Of a stretch of DNA of 12,867 nt, positions 6,898 to 12,832 are shown piece after piece. Location of the stretch: the NCBI GenBank assembly GCA_948875265.1, contig CAQRYF010000048.1:1-12867 (forward strand), written 5' to 3'. How positions within the stretch are numbered: position 1 is the first letter of the stretch; each line of letters opens with the position of its first letter. The translations under genes and the position numbers were made by a program. Origin of the DNA: an uncultured Clostridia bacterium. GTDB taxonomy: Bacteria; Bacillota; Clostridia; TANB77; CAG-508. Under the pieces are notes generated by a model. That model did no database searches, had not been told where the DNA came from, and saw nothing but the letters and a program-made list of their open reading frames with translations.

Positions 6898-6983
6898 GAT
6901 GATTTTAGGGACGGAGGAAAAAATCATCTTCAATATATATTTTACTTCTAGTGATGATTTTTTCCTCCGTCCCTAAAATCATC
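6898..6983. repeat. Long perfect inverted repeat (31-bp arms) inside the operon, between grpE and dnaK
   Basis: Positions 6898-6928 and 6953-6983 are exact reverse complements over 31 bp with a 24-base loop. Each arm begins GATGATTTT and ends AAAATCATC, so each arm can also fold alone. The core AGGGACGGAGG is G-rich. The hairpin ends about 25 bases before the dnaK start on the mRNA. It could act in RNA processing or stability, attenuation, or as an inserted REP/MITE-like element. Confidence 0.92.
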
Positions 6984-7005
6984 ACTTTTAAATTTAATAA
7001 CTATT

Positions 7006-7518
7006 TTAATTTGCTACAACTACCATAGAGTGACGAATTACTCTATTTCCTATTTTATAGCCTTTTCTGTATTCTTGGGCAATTTCTTTTTCTCCTAAAT
7101 TTTCATCTTGTATACTACTTACTGCTTCATGTAATTCTGGATCAAAAGTTTCTCCTACTGCTTTTATTTCTTCTACTCCTTTTGAAGCTAATATATCTTT
7201 AAATTGTTTTAATACCAATTCTACTCCTTGTTTATAGTTTTCATCTGATGTTTCAATTTTTACTGCATTTTCTAAATTATCAACTATTGGAAGTATTACT
7301 TCTACTATATCTGAAAGTATTGAATTATATAAACTTTCTCTTTCTTTTCCACTTCTTTTTTTGAAGTTTTCAAATTCTGCTAAAATTCTTTTATATCTGT
7401 CATCTAATTCATCATAATCTTGTTTTGGCACCATTTCTTTATTTGTTTCTTTGTTCGCTTCTTCTTTTGGTTGGTTATTTTCTTTTTGCTCTAATATTTC
7501 CTTTTCTTTATCTGACAT
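7006..7518 (-). CDS. grpE: Nucleotide exchange factor GrpE
   Basis: GrpE releases ADP from DnaK. The product has 170 residues. The N-terminal 30 residues are charged and disordered. A long coiled coil follows (about 33-90, including RYKRILAEFENFKKRSGKER). The C-terminal beta domain carries the family signature: VGETFDPELHEAV, then EIAQEYRKGYKIGNRVIRHSMVVVAN, ending exactly at the protein end. AGAAGG lies 7 bases before the ATG. It begins 15 bases after the hrcA stop, so it is clearly in the same operon. Confidence 0.97.
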   Translation of the reverse strand: MSDKEKEILEQKENNQPKEEANKETNKEMVPKQDYDELDDRYKRILAEFENFKKRSGKERESLYNSILSDIVEVILPIVDNLENAVKIETSDENYKQGVELVLKQFKDILASKGVEEIKAVGETFDPELHEAVSSIQDENLGEKEIAQEYRKGYKIGNRVIRHSMVVVAN

Positions 7519-7533
7519 TTTATACCTTCTTTC

Positions 7534-8541
7534 CTAATTAAAATCTTTTAATTTTTTGTTAATATATTTCATTACTGAAATAACTTTTGAATAATCCATT
7601 CTTTTTGGACCGATAATTCCTATTGTTCCTAAATCTTTTCCATTTATTTTATGCTTAAATGTTACAACACTAAAGTCTTTTAATTCTTCTTTTTGATTTT
7701 CTTCTCCGATATATACATTTATATCTTCTGCAAATCCTGAATTTAACATATCTGTAACTAATTCTTTTGTGTCTAATACATTTATAAAGTTTTTTGCAAC
7801 TTCTAAACTATTAAATTCTGGTAAATCAAATGACTTATTAGTTCCTTCTAGATATATTTTCTCGTCTTCTTCTAGTACTTTTTTTATTTGCTCTATTATA
7901 GGTTTTATAACATTTACACTGTATGTCATTTCATCATATAAGTATTCTTCTAATGGTCTATCTATTGTTTCAATTGGCTGTCCTTTTAATTTATTGTTAA
8001 ACATATAGTTCATTGTTTCAACTTGCTTTTCATTTATGTCTTCATCAAATTTTATTATAGTTTCTTTTACTAATCCTGTATCTGTTAATATTACAGCCAT
8101 CATCATTCTAGTTCCAAGTAATACAAATTTAATTTCATCTATTAATTGAGTATTTGTTTTTGGTCCTATTGATACTGTTGTATAATGTGTTACTTCTGAT
8201 ATTGTATTTGCTGTTATTTTTGTTAGATCTTCGATTTCATTTACTTTTGTTTCCAATTTGGAACTTATATATTTTATTTCTTCTAAGCTAATATTATCAT
8301 CTTGTAATAGTTCATCTACGTAATATCTATACCCTTTTGCAGATGGTATTCTTCCACTTGAAGTATGTGTTTTATCTAAAAAACCTGATTTTTCTAAATC
8401 TGCCATTTCATTTCTAATTGTTGCACTACTATAATCTAATCCATGATTACTAGTTAAAGCATTTGAACTTACAGGCTCTGCTGTATTAATATATTCTTCA
8501 ACAATTGCTTGTAAGACTTTTTTCTTTCTATCATCTAACAA
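7534..8541 (-). CDS. hrcA: Heat-inducible transcription repressor HrcA
   Basis: HrcA binds CIRCE operators and represses class I heat-shock genes. GroEL usually keeps it active. The product is 335 residues long. The N-terminal winged helix includes the recognition region SSATIRNEMADLEKSGFL (38-55) and is followed by the conserved SSGRIPSAKGYRYYVD (61-76). The remainder is the GAF-like and insertion domain. The start is TTG at 8541, supported by AGAGGTG 7 bases upstream and by the usual family N-terminus. It is the first gene of hrcA-grpE-dnaK-mazG-like-dnaJ and sits next to two CIRCE sites, so it is autoregulated. Confidence 0.97.
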   Translation of the reverse strand: MLDDRKKKVLQAIVEEYINTAEPVSSNALTSNHGLDYSSATIRNEMADLEKSGFLDKTHTSSGRIPSAKGYRYYVDELLQDDNISLEEIKYISSKLETKVNEIEDLTKITANTISEVTHYTTVSIGPKTNTQLIDEIKFVLLGTRMMMAVILTDTGLVKETIIKFDEDINEKQVETMNYMFNNKLKGQPIETIDRPLEEYLYDEMTYSVNVIKPIIEQIKKVLEEDEKIYLEGTNKSFDLPEFNSLEVAKNFINVLDTKELVTDMLNSGFAEDINVYIGEENQKEELKDFSVVTFKHKINGKDLGTIGIIGPKRMDYSKVISVMKYINKKLKDFN

Positions 8542-8556
8542 ATCTTTTCACCTCTT

Positions 8557-8583
8557 TTAGCACTCTTCACTTTTGATTGCTAA
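8557..8583. promoter_or_regulatory. CIRCE operator 1 (HrcA site)
   Basis: TTAGCACTC, 9 bases, then GATTGCTAA. The consensus is TTAGCACTC-N9-GAGTGCTAA, so only one base differs. It lies just downstream of the predicted hrcA transcription start and before the ribosome site, where bound HrcA would block the operon. Confidence 0.93.
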
Positions 8584-8593
8584 CTTCATATAT

Positions 8594-8620
8594 ATTATAC
8601 CCCTTTTTAGCACTTGTCAA
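8594..8620 (-). promoter_or_regulatory. Promoter of the hrcA-dnaJ operon
   Basis: On the minus strand TTGACA (8620-8615) and TATAAT (8599-8594) are both perfect, separated by a shortish 15 bases. The -35 box lies inside CIRCE 2, and the start site lies next to CIRCE 1. Confidence 0.8.
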
Positions 8621-8633
8621 TACTTTCTGCTAA
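8607..8633. promoter_or_regulatory. CIRCE operator 2 (HrcA site, imperfect)
   Basis: TTAGCACTT, 9 bases, then TTCTGCTAA, keeping the CIRCE spacing with three mismatches to the consensus across the two arms. It covers the -35 box of the hrcA promoter, so it would act together with operator 1. It may also influence the divergent promoter at 8666-8694. Confidence 0.75.
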
Positions 8634-8665
8634 AATTTTTGTGAATTTTTTGTGAACTGATATTA

Positions 8666-8694
8666 TTGCTATTTATGTAATTTCATGTTATAAT
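8666..8694 (+). promoter_or_regulatory. Promoter of the 51-aa small gene
   Basis: TTGCTA (8666-8671), 17 bases and TATAAT (8689-8694), with an extended -10 TG at 8686-8687. It is divergent from the hrcA promoter. Confidence 0.7.
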
Positions 8695-8723
8695 AAATAT
8701 ATACTTTTTTGGAGGTTATTTAT

Positions 8724-8879
8724 ATGAAAAAGATGAATATTGAAGAAATAAGAATAAAAGGAATGCGGATTCAAAAAATTATAAAAGATATAGTTAATGA
8801 AAATAACTTTTCTGATTATGATTATGAACCTAAAAGGCCTTATATTTTTAGATATAAGTCTTCTTATAAATACAAATAA
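8724..8879 (+). CDS. Small protein of unknown function (51 aa)
   Basis: I do not recognise this protein. The ORF has a complete expression setting: an extended -10 promoter at 8666-8694, GGAGG at 8711-8715 nine bases before the ATG, and a 10-bp hairpin right after the stop. The 51 residues are very basic and Tyr-rich, starting MKKMNIEEIRIKG and ending in YRYK-like residues (FRYKSSYKYK). There is no signal peptide or membrane segment. It carries the only in-frame CGG codon (8765-8767, in ATG-CGG-ATT) that I found outside the two frameshift sites. If that C were skipped, translation would end five codons later. It is divergent from hrcA, so CIRCE 2 might affect it. Confidence 0.6.
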   Translation: MKKMNIEEIRIKGMRIQKIIKDIVNENNFSDYDYEPKRPYIFRYKSSYKYK

Positions 8880-8888
8880 CCGATAAAT

Positions 8889-8912
8889 AGAGCTATGGTT
8901 TTCCATAGCTCT
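8889..8912. terminator. Hairpin between the small gene and dps, probably bidirectional
   Basis: AGAGCTATGG, TTTT and CCATAGCTCT form a perfect 10-bp stem between convergent genes. T-runs are weak on both sides (CTTTAAC on plus, ATTTATC on minus). It may serve both genes. Confidence 0.7.
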
Positions 8913-8921
8913 TTAACAATC

Positions 8922-9362
8922 CTATTTTTGTGTACTTTGATTTAACATCCACAACTTTTGCATATAATTTAAAATATATTCATCCATCAAACTAGATGTA
9001 CCATATAAATTTTGCTCATCCGCTTCTTTCTTTATATTAATTACCTCATTTTGTAATGTTTGGAAATCTTTAATTATATTTTCAAAAACTTGGCAATCAC
9101 TTATTTTTTCATTTTTTGCTTCTATAATAGAAGTATTATCTAAATAATCTCTCATAGTACCTAAAGGCTGTTTTCCTAATATTAAAATATGTTCTGCAAT
9201 TTCGTCAATTTGTTTATTTACTTCATCATAATACTCTTCTAATTTAGCATGCATAACAAAGAAATCTTTCCCATATACATTCCAATGATAATTTTGTAAC
9301 TTTCTATAAAATACATTTAAATCAGATAAAAAAATATTTAAATCTTTTACTATATTCTCCAT
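8922..9362 (-). CDS. dps: Dps family ferritin-like protein (DNA protection during starvation)
   Basis: Dps proteins form 12-subunit shells that oxidise and store iron, often using peroxide, and protect DNA. The 146-residue product has the intersubunit ferroxidase residues with exact family spacing: H26 in NYHWNV, H38 in FVMH, D53 and E57 in DEIAEHILILG. A four-helix bundle runs from about residue 4 to 140. The lysine-rich N-terminal tail of DNA-binding Dps is absent, so DNA binding is uncertain. AAGGAGAG precedes the ATG. It is divergent from the helical gene at 9486. Dps genes in Firmicutes are often under PerR, but I could not point to a convincing PerR box in the 123-bp gap. Confidence 0.92.
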   Translation of the reverse strand: MENIVKDLNIFLSDLNVFYRKLQNYHWNVYGKDFFVMHAKLEEYYDEVNKQIDEIAEHILILGKQPLGTMRDYLDNTSIIEAKNEKISDCQVFENIIKDFQTLQNEVINIKKEADEQNLYGTSSLMDEYILNYMQKLWMLNQSTQK

Positions 9363-9485
9363 AAAATCTCTCCTTTATTTTGTTTAATAGAATTTTACCC
9401 AATTCAAATATTTATTATTCAGTGTTTAATATTTTTTATTTTTTAGTTAATACTATAAATATAATCAATTATGGAGGTTTTTTTT

Positions 9486-9914
9486 ATGGATAATTCAGAA
9501 TATATTTTAAATGAAGTAAACAAAGGAATTAAAATGGGAATGGATTCCATTTCTAATATTTCAGATAAAGTTCAAGATTCAAACTTAAAAGAAAATTTAC
9601 ATTTTCAATATAATAAATATAATGAAATATTAAATAAAGTAAATGATCAATTAAGTAAATATGGTGAATTCCCAAAAGAGTTAAATCCTATGCAAAAGGC
9701 TATGGGGTGGATGTCTATCGAATGGAATACAATGGATGATAAAAGTGATTCTAAAATTTCTGAAATGATGCTTAAAGGTTTAAATATGGGTATTATTGAA
9801 GGTGTTAAATTATTAAATAACAATCCAAATGCTAATACCGAAACCAAAAATATTTTAAGTGAATTTGTTAAATTTCAAGAAAATACAGTTGAACAATTAA
9901 AAAAATATTTATAA
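9486..9914 (+). CDS. Predicted four-helix-bundle protein, possibly DUF2383/ferritin-like
   Basis: The protein has 142 residues, is all helical in pattern and soluble, and has no signal peptide. Segments such as LNEVNKGIKMGMDSISNI near the start and MMLKGLNMGIIEGVKLLNN near residue 96-114 resemble small clostridial helical-bundle proteins related to DUF2383 or ferritin-like folds. This is remembered similarity, not a search. I chose the ATG at 9486 because GGAGG (9473-9477) lies 8 bases before it; the upstream ATG at 9471 overlaps that site. A TATAAT at 9460-9465 would place the transcript start almost on the ribosome site, so promoter assignment is open. It is divergent from dps, suggesting a shared stress or iron role, and ends in a clear terminator. 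Confidence 0.7.
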   Translation: MDNSEYILNEVNKGIKMGMDSISNISDKVQDSNLKENLHFQYNKYNEILNKVNDQLSKYGEFPKELNPMQKAMGWMSIEWNTMDDKSDSKISEMMLKGLNMGIIEGVKLLNNNPNANTETKNILSEFVKFQENTVEQLKKYL

Positions 9915-9921
9915 TGTATCT

Positions 9922-9951
9922 TAGGCAGAGAATATTCCCTGCCTATTTTTT
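9922..9951 (+). terminator. Rho-independent terminator of the helical-bundle gene
   Basis: TAGGCAG (9922-9928) pairs with CTGCCTA (9939-9945) around a short AT loop, followed by six T (9946-9951). It lies between convergent genes and might also slow transcription coming from apt. Confidence 0.9.
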
Positions 9952-9964
9952 CATTATTTCTCTT

Positions 9965-10504
9965 CTATTGTTCATTAACATCTATCATTGAAAACAATTC
10001 TTTGTTATCATTTAATTCAGCAATATTCATAACAACACCTTCACCTATAACTATTCCATTGAGTTTTTCTACTGCCTCTTTTATTGCTCTTATTGTATTT
10101 CCTGTTGCATATATATCATCAATTATATAAAAATTCTTATTCTCATATTTTTCGTTAACTAATTTAGGTAATTCTAATATATCTTTTCCATATTCCTTCT
10201 CATATTCAAATTGTTCTTCAACTGTTGTTGGTGGTAATTTACCTTTTTTTCTTACTGGTATACATCCAATATTTAACTGGTTTGCTACAGCTGTCCCAAA
10301 TAAAAAGCCTCTGGCTTCTGGAGCTACTATATAATCAATTTCTTTATCTTTTAATTCTTCCACAAATATCTCAATTATCTCTTTTAATGTTTCTTTTTGT
10401 AATACTAATGGAGTTATATCAATAAATTCAATTCCTTTAATAGGATAATCTTTTTGAGTTCTAATATTTAGTTCACTTTTTAATACATTTCTTAATATTT
10501 TCAT
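9965..10504 (-). CDS. apt: Adenine phosphoribosyltransferase
   Basis: Apt makes AMP from adenine and PRPP in purine salvage. From the ATG at 10504 it is 179 residues; a slightly longer form from 10519 would swallow the AGGAGG ribosome site, so 10504 is preferred. Seen motifs are IEFIDITPL near the N-terminus (family G.-F.DITPL), APEARGFLFG in the substrate region, RKKGKLPP with the usual flexible loop, and the PRPP-binding IIDDIYATGNT. It begins one base after the restored murI stop (TAG at 10508-10506), so translation of the two genes should be coupled, but only if ribosomes reach the murI end in the restored frame. Confidence 0.95.
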   Translation of the reverse strand: MKILRNVLKSELNIRTQKDYPIKGIEFIDITPLVLQKETLKEIIEIFVEELKDKEIDYIVAPEARGFLFGTAVANQLNIGCIPVRKKGKLPPTTVEEQFEYEKEYGKDILELPKLVNEKYENKNFYIIDDIYATGNTIRAIKEAVEKLNGIVIGEGVVMNIAELNDNKELFSMIDVNEQ

Positions 10505-10505
10505 T

Positions 10506-11268
10506 CTATTCCTCCTCATATTTTAAATAATTATAAAATCTTTGCTCTTTATTTTCTAAATTTTGAGAATCTATAAATTCAATGTTTCCCTCATTATTCT
10601 CAAGCAATTCTTTTTCTTGCAATAATTGTTTTAAATGTTTTGCTAAATTAGGAGCTCCATAAAAAAATATAATATTTTCTCCTAAAACTTCTTTAATATA
10701 ACTTTTTACTAATGGATAGTGTGTACATCCGAAGTACTATATTCTTTACTTTTCCTCTGTATCTTCCTATATTTTCTTCTAGATATCTTTCTATTTTATC
10801 TTTTTTTCCTTCTTCAATTATATCAGCTAACCCAATGCATGGAAGTAAAAAAGTTTTATGATTATTATATTTATTATATAGTAAATTAAATTTCTCGCTT
10901 TCTAAAGTTCCTTTTGTTGCCATTACTAGAGTTGAATTATCATAAGAATAATCATATACCATTTTATATGCTGGCTCAATTCCAATTATCGGAATATCTT
11001 TATATTTCTTTCTTAGATATGTTACTGCTTTAGCACTTGCTGTATTACATGCAATTACTATAGCTTTACAATTTTTTTGAATAAAATATTTTACAATATT
11101 TTCACTAAGTTCTATTATCTTTTCATCTGATTTATCTCCATACGGATTGTTAGCTGAATCACTATAATATATATAGTCTTCATTTGGAAGAACTTTTAAT
11201 ATTTCTTTTAAGACTGTAACTCCACCAATTCCAGAATCAAATATTCCTATCTTCTTTGTTTTATTCAA
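10506..11268 (-). CDS. murI: Glutamate racemase, reading frame broken by one extra C at 10731
   Basis: MurI converts L- to D-glutamate for peptidoglycan. DSGIGG near the N-terminus and IACNTAS hold the first catalytic cysteine (Cys74). In frame 0 the protein ends early, right after KNIVL. Skipping C10731 changes CTT-CGG-ATG to CTT-GGA-TGT and restores VLGCTHYPLV, the motif with the second catalytic cysteine (Cys181). The frame then stays open to TAG at 10508-10506, for 253 residues, a normal length. That stop lies one base before apt, showing this is the natural end. I favour TTG at 11268 as start (AGGTG 6 bases upstream); GTG at 11277 would add three residues. The gene overlaps the permease gene by 8 bases. 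Without recoding the enzyme would lack its second catalytic base and be inactive. Confidence 0.92.
10728..10734 (-). other. Putative +1 frameshift site in murI (CTT-CGG-A)
   Basis: On the minus strand, frame 0 reads GTA CTT CGG ATG TAC. Leaving out C10731 gives GTA CTT GGA TGT ACA CAC TAT CCA, encoding VLGCTHYP. The CUU before CGG could allow a CUU-to-UUC slip, as at the yeast Ty1 CUU-AGG site. Recoding is inferred; the extra base is seen. Confidence 0.6.
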
Positions 11269-11962
11269 CTTTTTCACCTAACTTACTTCTATTTTTTTCT
11301 TTCATTTTCTTTATTCTTACTTTTATATTCTTTAAATTTGGATATGCATCTATTAATCTTCTATGTAGCCAAGATTTATCTTTTAATGCTTGTTTTACTC
11401 TTTCTGTTATTTCTTCTGTATTATCTTTTATTAATTTGTTTCCCTCAACTTTTATACTAGAAATAATATTAGTTGATATTATATTGTCTATTATAAATCC
11501 TATTAACAATATTATTGAAATTATATGAAGCATATTTTTTGGAATTAAATTATATAAATTTAATAATAATGGATTAGTAATATATGTGATTGCTACACCT
11601 AATAGTCCAAATGGAATCATTGTTTCTAGACAAATACGACCATTTATATTAAATTTCTTATTACTATAATCCCACCATCTTGCATGATACTTTTTTTCCA
11701 TAAAATAGCTTGTAAAATATTCTATCACAGAACAAATTATTACAGCCATAATAAATAATACTAATGGATCATTTGTATATTTTTTTAACAATAATGTTAT
11801 TGCTACTGCTCCCCATCCATATATCGGACAATATGGTCCAATTAAAAATCCTCTATCTATAAACTTTTTTGTCTCTATCAATTTGCATATTACTTCCATA
11901 CTCCATCCTAAAAAAGCATATGAAATGAATAATAAAAAATATATTTCTATTGTATTTAACAT
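11261..11962 (-). CDS. Putative ABC-transporter type IV permease-like membrane protein (PF06541 type)
   Basis: The 233-residue membrane protein has about five hydrophobic segments: roughly 6-25, 43-60, 66-86, 113-135 and 143-166. A charged cytosolic tail follows from about 170. Family signatures are FLGWSMEV (17-24), RGFLIGPYCPIYGWGA (37-52), KYHARWWDYS (91-100) and NGRICLE (107-113). These are hallmarks of a common Firmicutes family labelled 'putative ABC transporter permease', whose substrate and even transport role are not established. AAGGAGTG precedes the ATG. It is the first gene of an operon with murI and apt, overlapping the murI start. Confidence 0.85.
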   Translation of the reverse strand: MLNTIEIYFLLFISYAFLGWSMEVICKLIETKKFIDRGFLIGPYCPIYGWGAVAITLLLKKYTNDPLVLFIMAVIICSVIEYFTSYFMEKKYHARWWDYSNKKFNINGRICLETMIPFGLLGVAITYITNPLLLNLYNLIPKNMLHIISIILLIGFIIDNIISTNIISSIKVEGNKLIKDNTEEITERVKQALKDKSWLHRRLIDAYPNLKNIKVRIKKMKEKNRSKLGEKVE

Positions 11963-11994
11963 TTTTATTTTTTCACTCCTTTTCTTCTTCGTTA

Positions 11995-12023
11995 ATTATA
12001 TATCAGTTTTTTAGATATAACAA
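11995..12023 (-). promoter_or_regulatory. Promoter of the permease-murI-apt operon
   Basis: On the minus strand TTGTTA (12023-12018), 17 bases and TATAAT (12000-11995), about 33 bases before the permease start. No regulator site was recognised. Confidence 0.75.
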
Positions 12024-12046
12024 GTATATAATTTTACTAAATAAAA

Positions 12047-12097
12047 AGTAACAATTTATATAATTAGCAAATGCTAACATTCCTATAAATTGTTACT
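12047..12097. terminator. Terminator hairpin after the iron-sulfur flavoprotein gene
   Basis: AGTAACAATTTATA (12047-12060) and its exact complement (12084-12097) form a 14-bp stem. Inside it, TTAGC-AAAT-GCTAA (12064-12077) makes a second hairpin. On the minus strand the stem ends in ACTTTTTATTT, a usable T-tract for the gene ending at 12112; the plus strand also has AATTTTTATA. Confidence 0.75.
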
Positions 12098-12111
12098 AAT
12101 TTTTATATGTT

Positions 12112-12732
12112 TTATCTTATAAAATTTGTAGAAATAATAGTTTCATTTTTTGGAACTTCTACTCCCGCGCTCCTTCCTGCTTCTATTGATTTTAAAAGCC
12201 ATGCCATATTATTACCAAGAGTTCTCATTGTTTGCATACCTTCTTCATCTTTTATAACTTCTTCTGGTGTATTTCCATGTACCATATTCCAATATTGAGA
12301 AGAAACTATTGGCATATTACTTATTCCGAAATATTTGTTAATTTCATCTAAAGTAGCTGTTGCCCCACCTCTTCTACAACTTGCAACTGCTGCTCCTAGT
12401 TTATTACTAAACAAATTTCTCCTTCCATAAAATACCCTATCCATAAATGATGATAACATTCCAGAACTAGCTGCAAAATGTACTGGTGTTCCAAATACAA
12501 ATCCATCTGCTTCTATTACTTTTTCTAAAAACTCATTTACCTTATCATCTACAAAACACTTTCCAGATTTTAAGCAATTTCCACATCCTATACAACCAGC
12601 TACTGGTTTAGTACCTATTTGAAATATTTCTGTATCAATTCCATTTTTACTTAAAGCTCCCTCTACTTCTTTTAAAGCTGTATATGTACATCCTTTTGGA
12701 TGTGGACTGCCATTTACCAATATTACTTTCAT
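12112..12732 (-). CDS. Iron-sulfur flavoprotein / NADPH-dependent FMN reductase family protein
   Basis: The 206-residue flavodoxin-fold protein begins MKVILVNGSPHPKGCTYTAL, the FMN phosphate-binding loop of this family. Cys47, 50, 53 and 59 (CIGCGNCLKSGKC) form the compact CX2CX2CX5C cluster motif of iron-sulfur flavoproteins, which bind a 4Fe-4S cluster and FMN and pass electrons in anaerobes, with O2 or peroxide as possible acceptors. GTPVHFAASSGMLSSFMDR (about 80-98) is the second FMN-contact region. AGGAGGT lies close before the ATG. It appears to be a single-gene unit with its own terminator. The physiological partner is not visible; like fprA it fits oxygen defence or redox housekeeping. 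Confidence 0.88.
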   Translation of the reverse strand: MKVILVNGSPHPKGCTYTALKEVEGALSKNGIDTEIFQIGTKPVAGCIGCGNCLKSGKCFVDDKVNEFLEKVIEADGFVFGTPVHFAASSGMLSSFMDRVFYGRRNLFSNKLGAAVASCRRGGATATLDEINKYFGISNMPIVSSQYWNMVHGNTPEEVIKDEEGMQTMRTLGNNMAWLLKSIEAGRSAGVEVPKNETIISTNFIR

Positions 12733-12759
12733 AATCCTACCTCCTTCTTATCCTTTATT

Positions 12760-12765
12760 ATTATA
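12760..12765 (-). promoter_or_regulatory. Possible -10 box of the iron-sulfur flavoprotein gene
   Basis: A perfect TATAAT is read on the minus strand 28 bases before the start codon. No convincing -35 box stands 16-18 bases upstream. Confidence 0.4.
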
Positions 12766-12784
12766 TTACTTTTTTAGTTAATTG

Positions 12785-12832
12785 TTGCCAGGGGTTCCAG
12801 GTTGCCAAGGTTCCAGGTTGCCAGGGTTCCGG
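12785..12832. repeat. Three direct copies of a 15-17-bp G/C-rich unit
   Basis: TTGCCAGGGGTTCCAGG (12785-12801), TTGCCAAGGTTCCAGG (12802-12817) and TTGCCAGGGTTCCGG (12818-12832) are consecutive near-copies. The composition is very unlike the AT-rich neighbourhood. They run straight into an inverted repeat. Confidence 0.9.

Noticed and set aside
8688..8906. A 72-aa ORF on the minus strand
   Set aside because: It lies opposite the 51-aa small gene, overlaps its promoter and terminator hairpin, has low-complexity composition and lacks its own expression signals.
9363..9485. A PerR box between dps and the divergent gene
   Set aside because: The region is AT-rich and no stretch matches the inverted PerR consensus well enough to claim.
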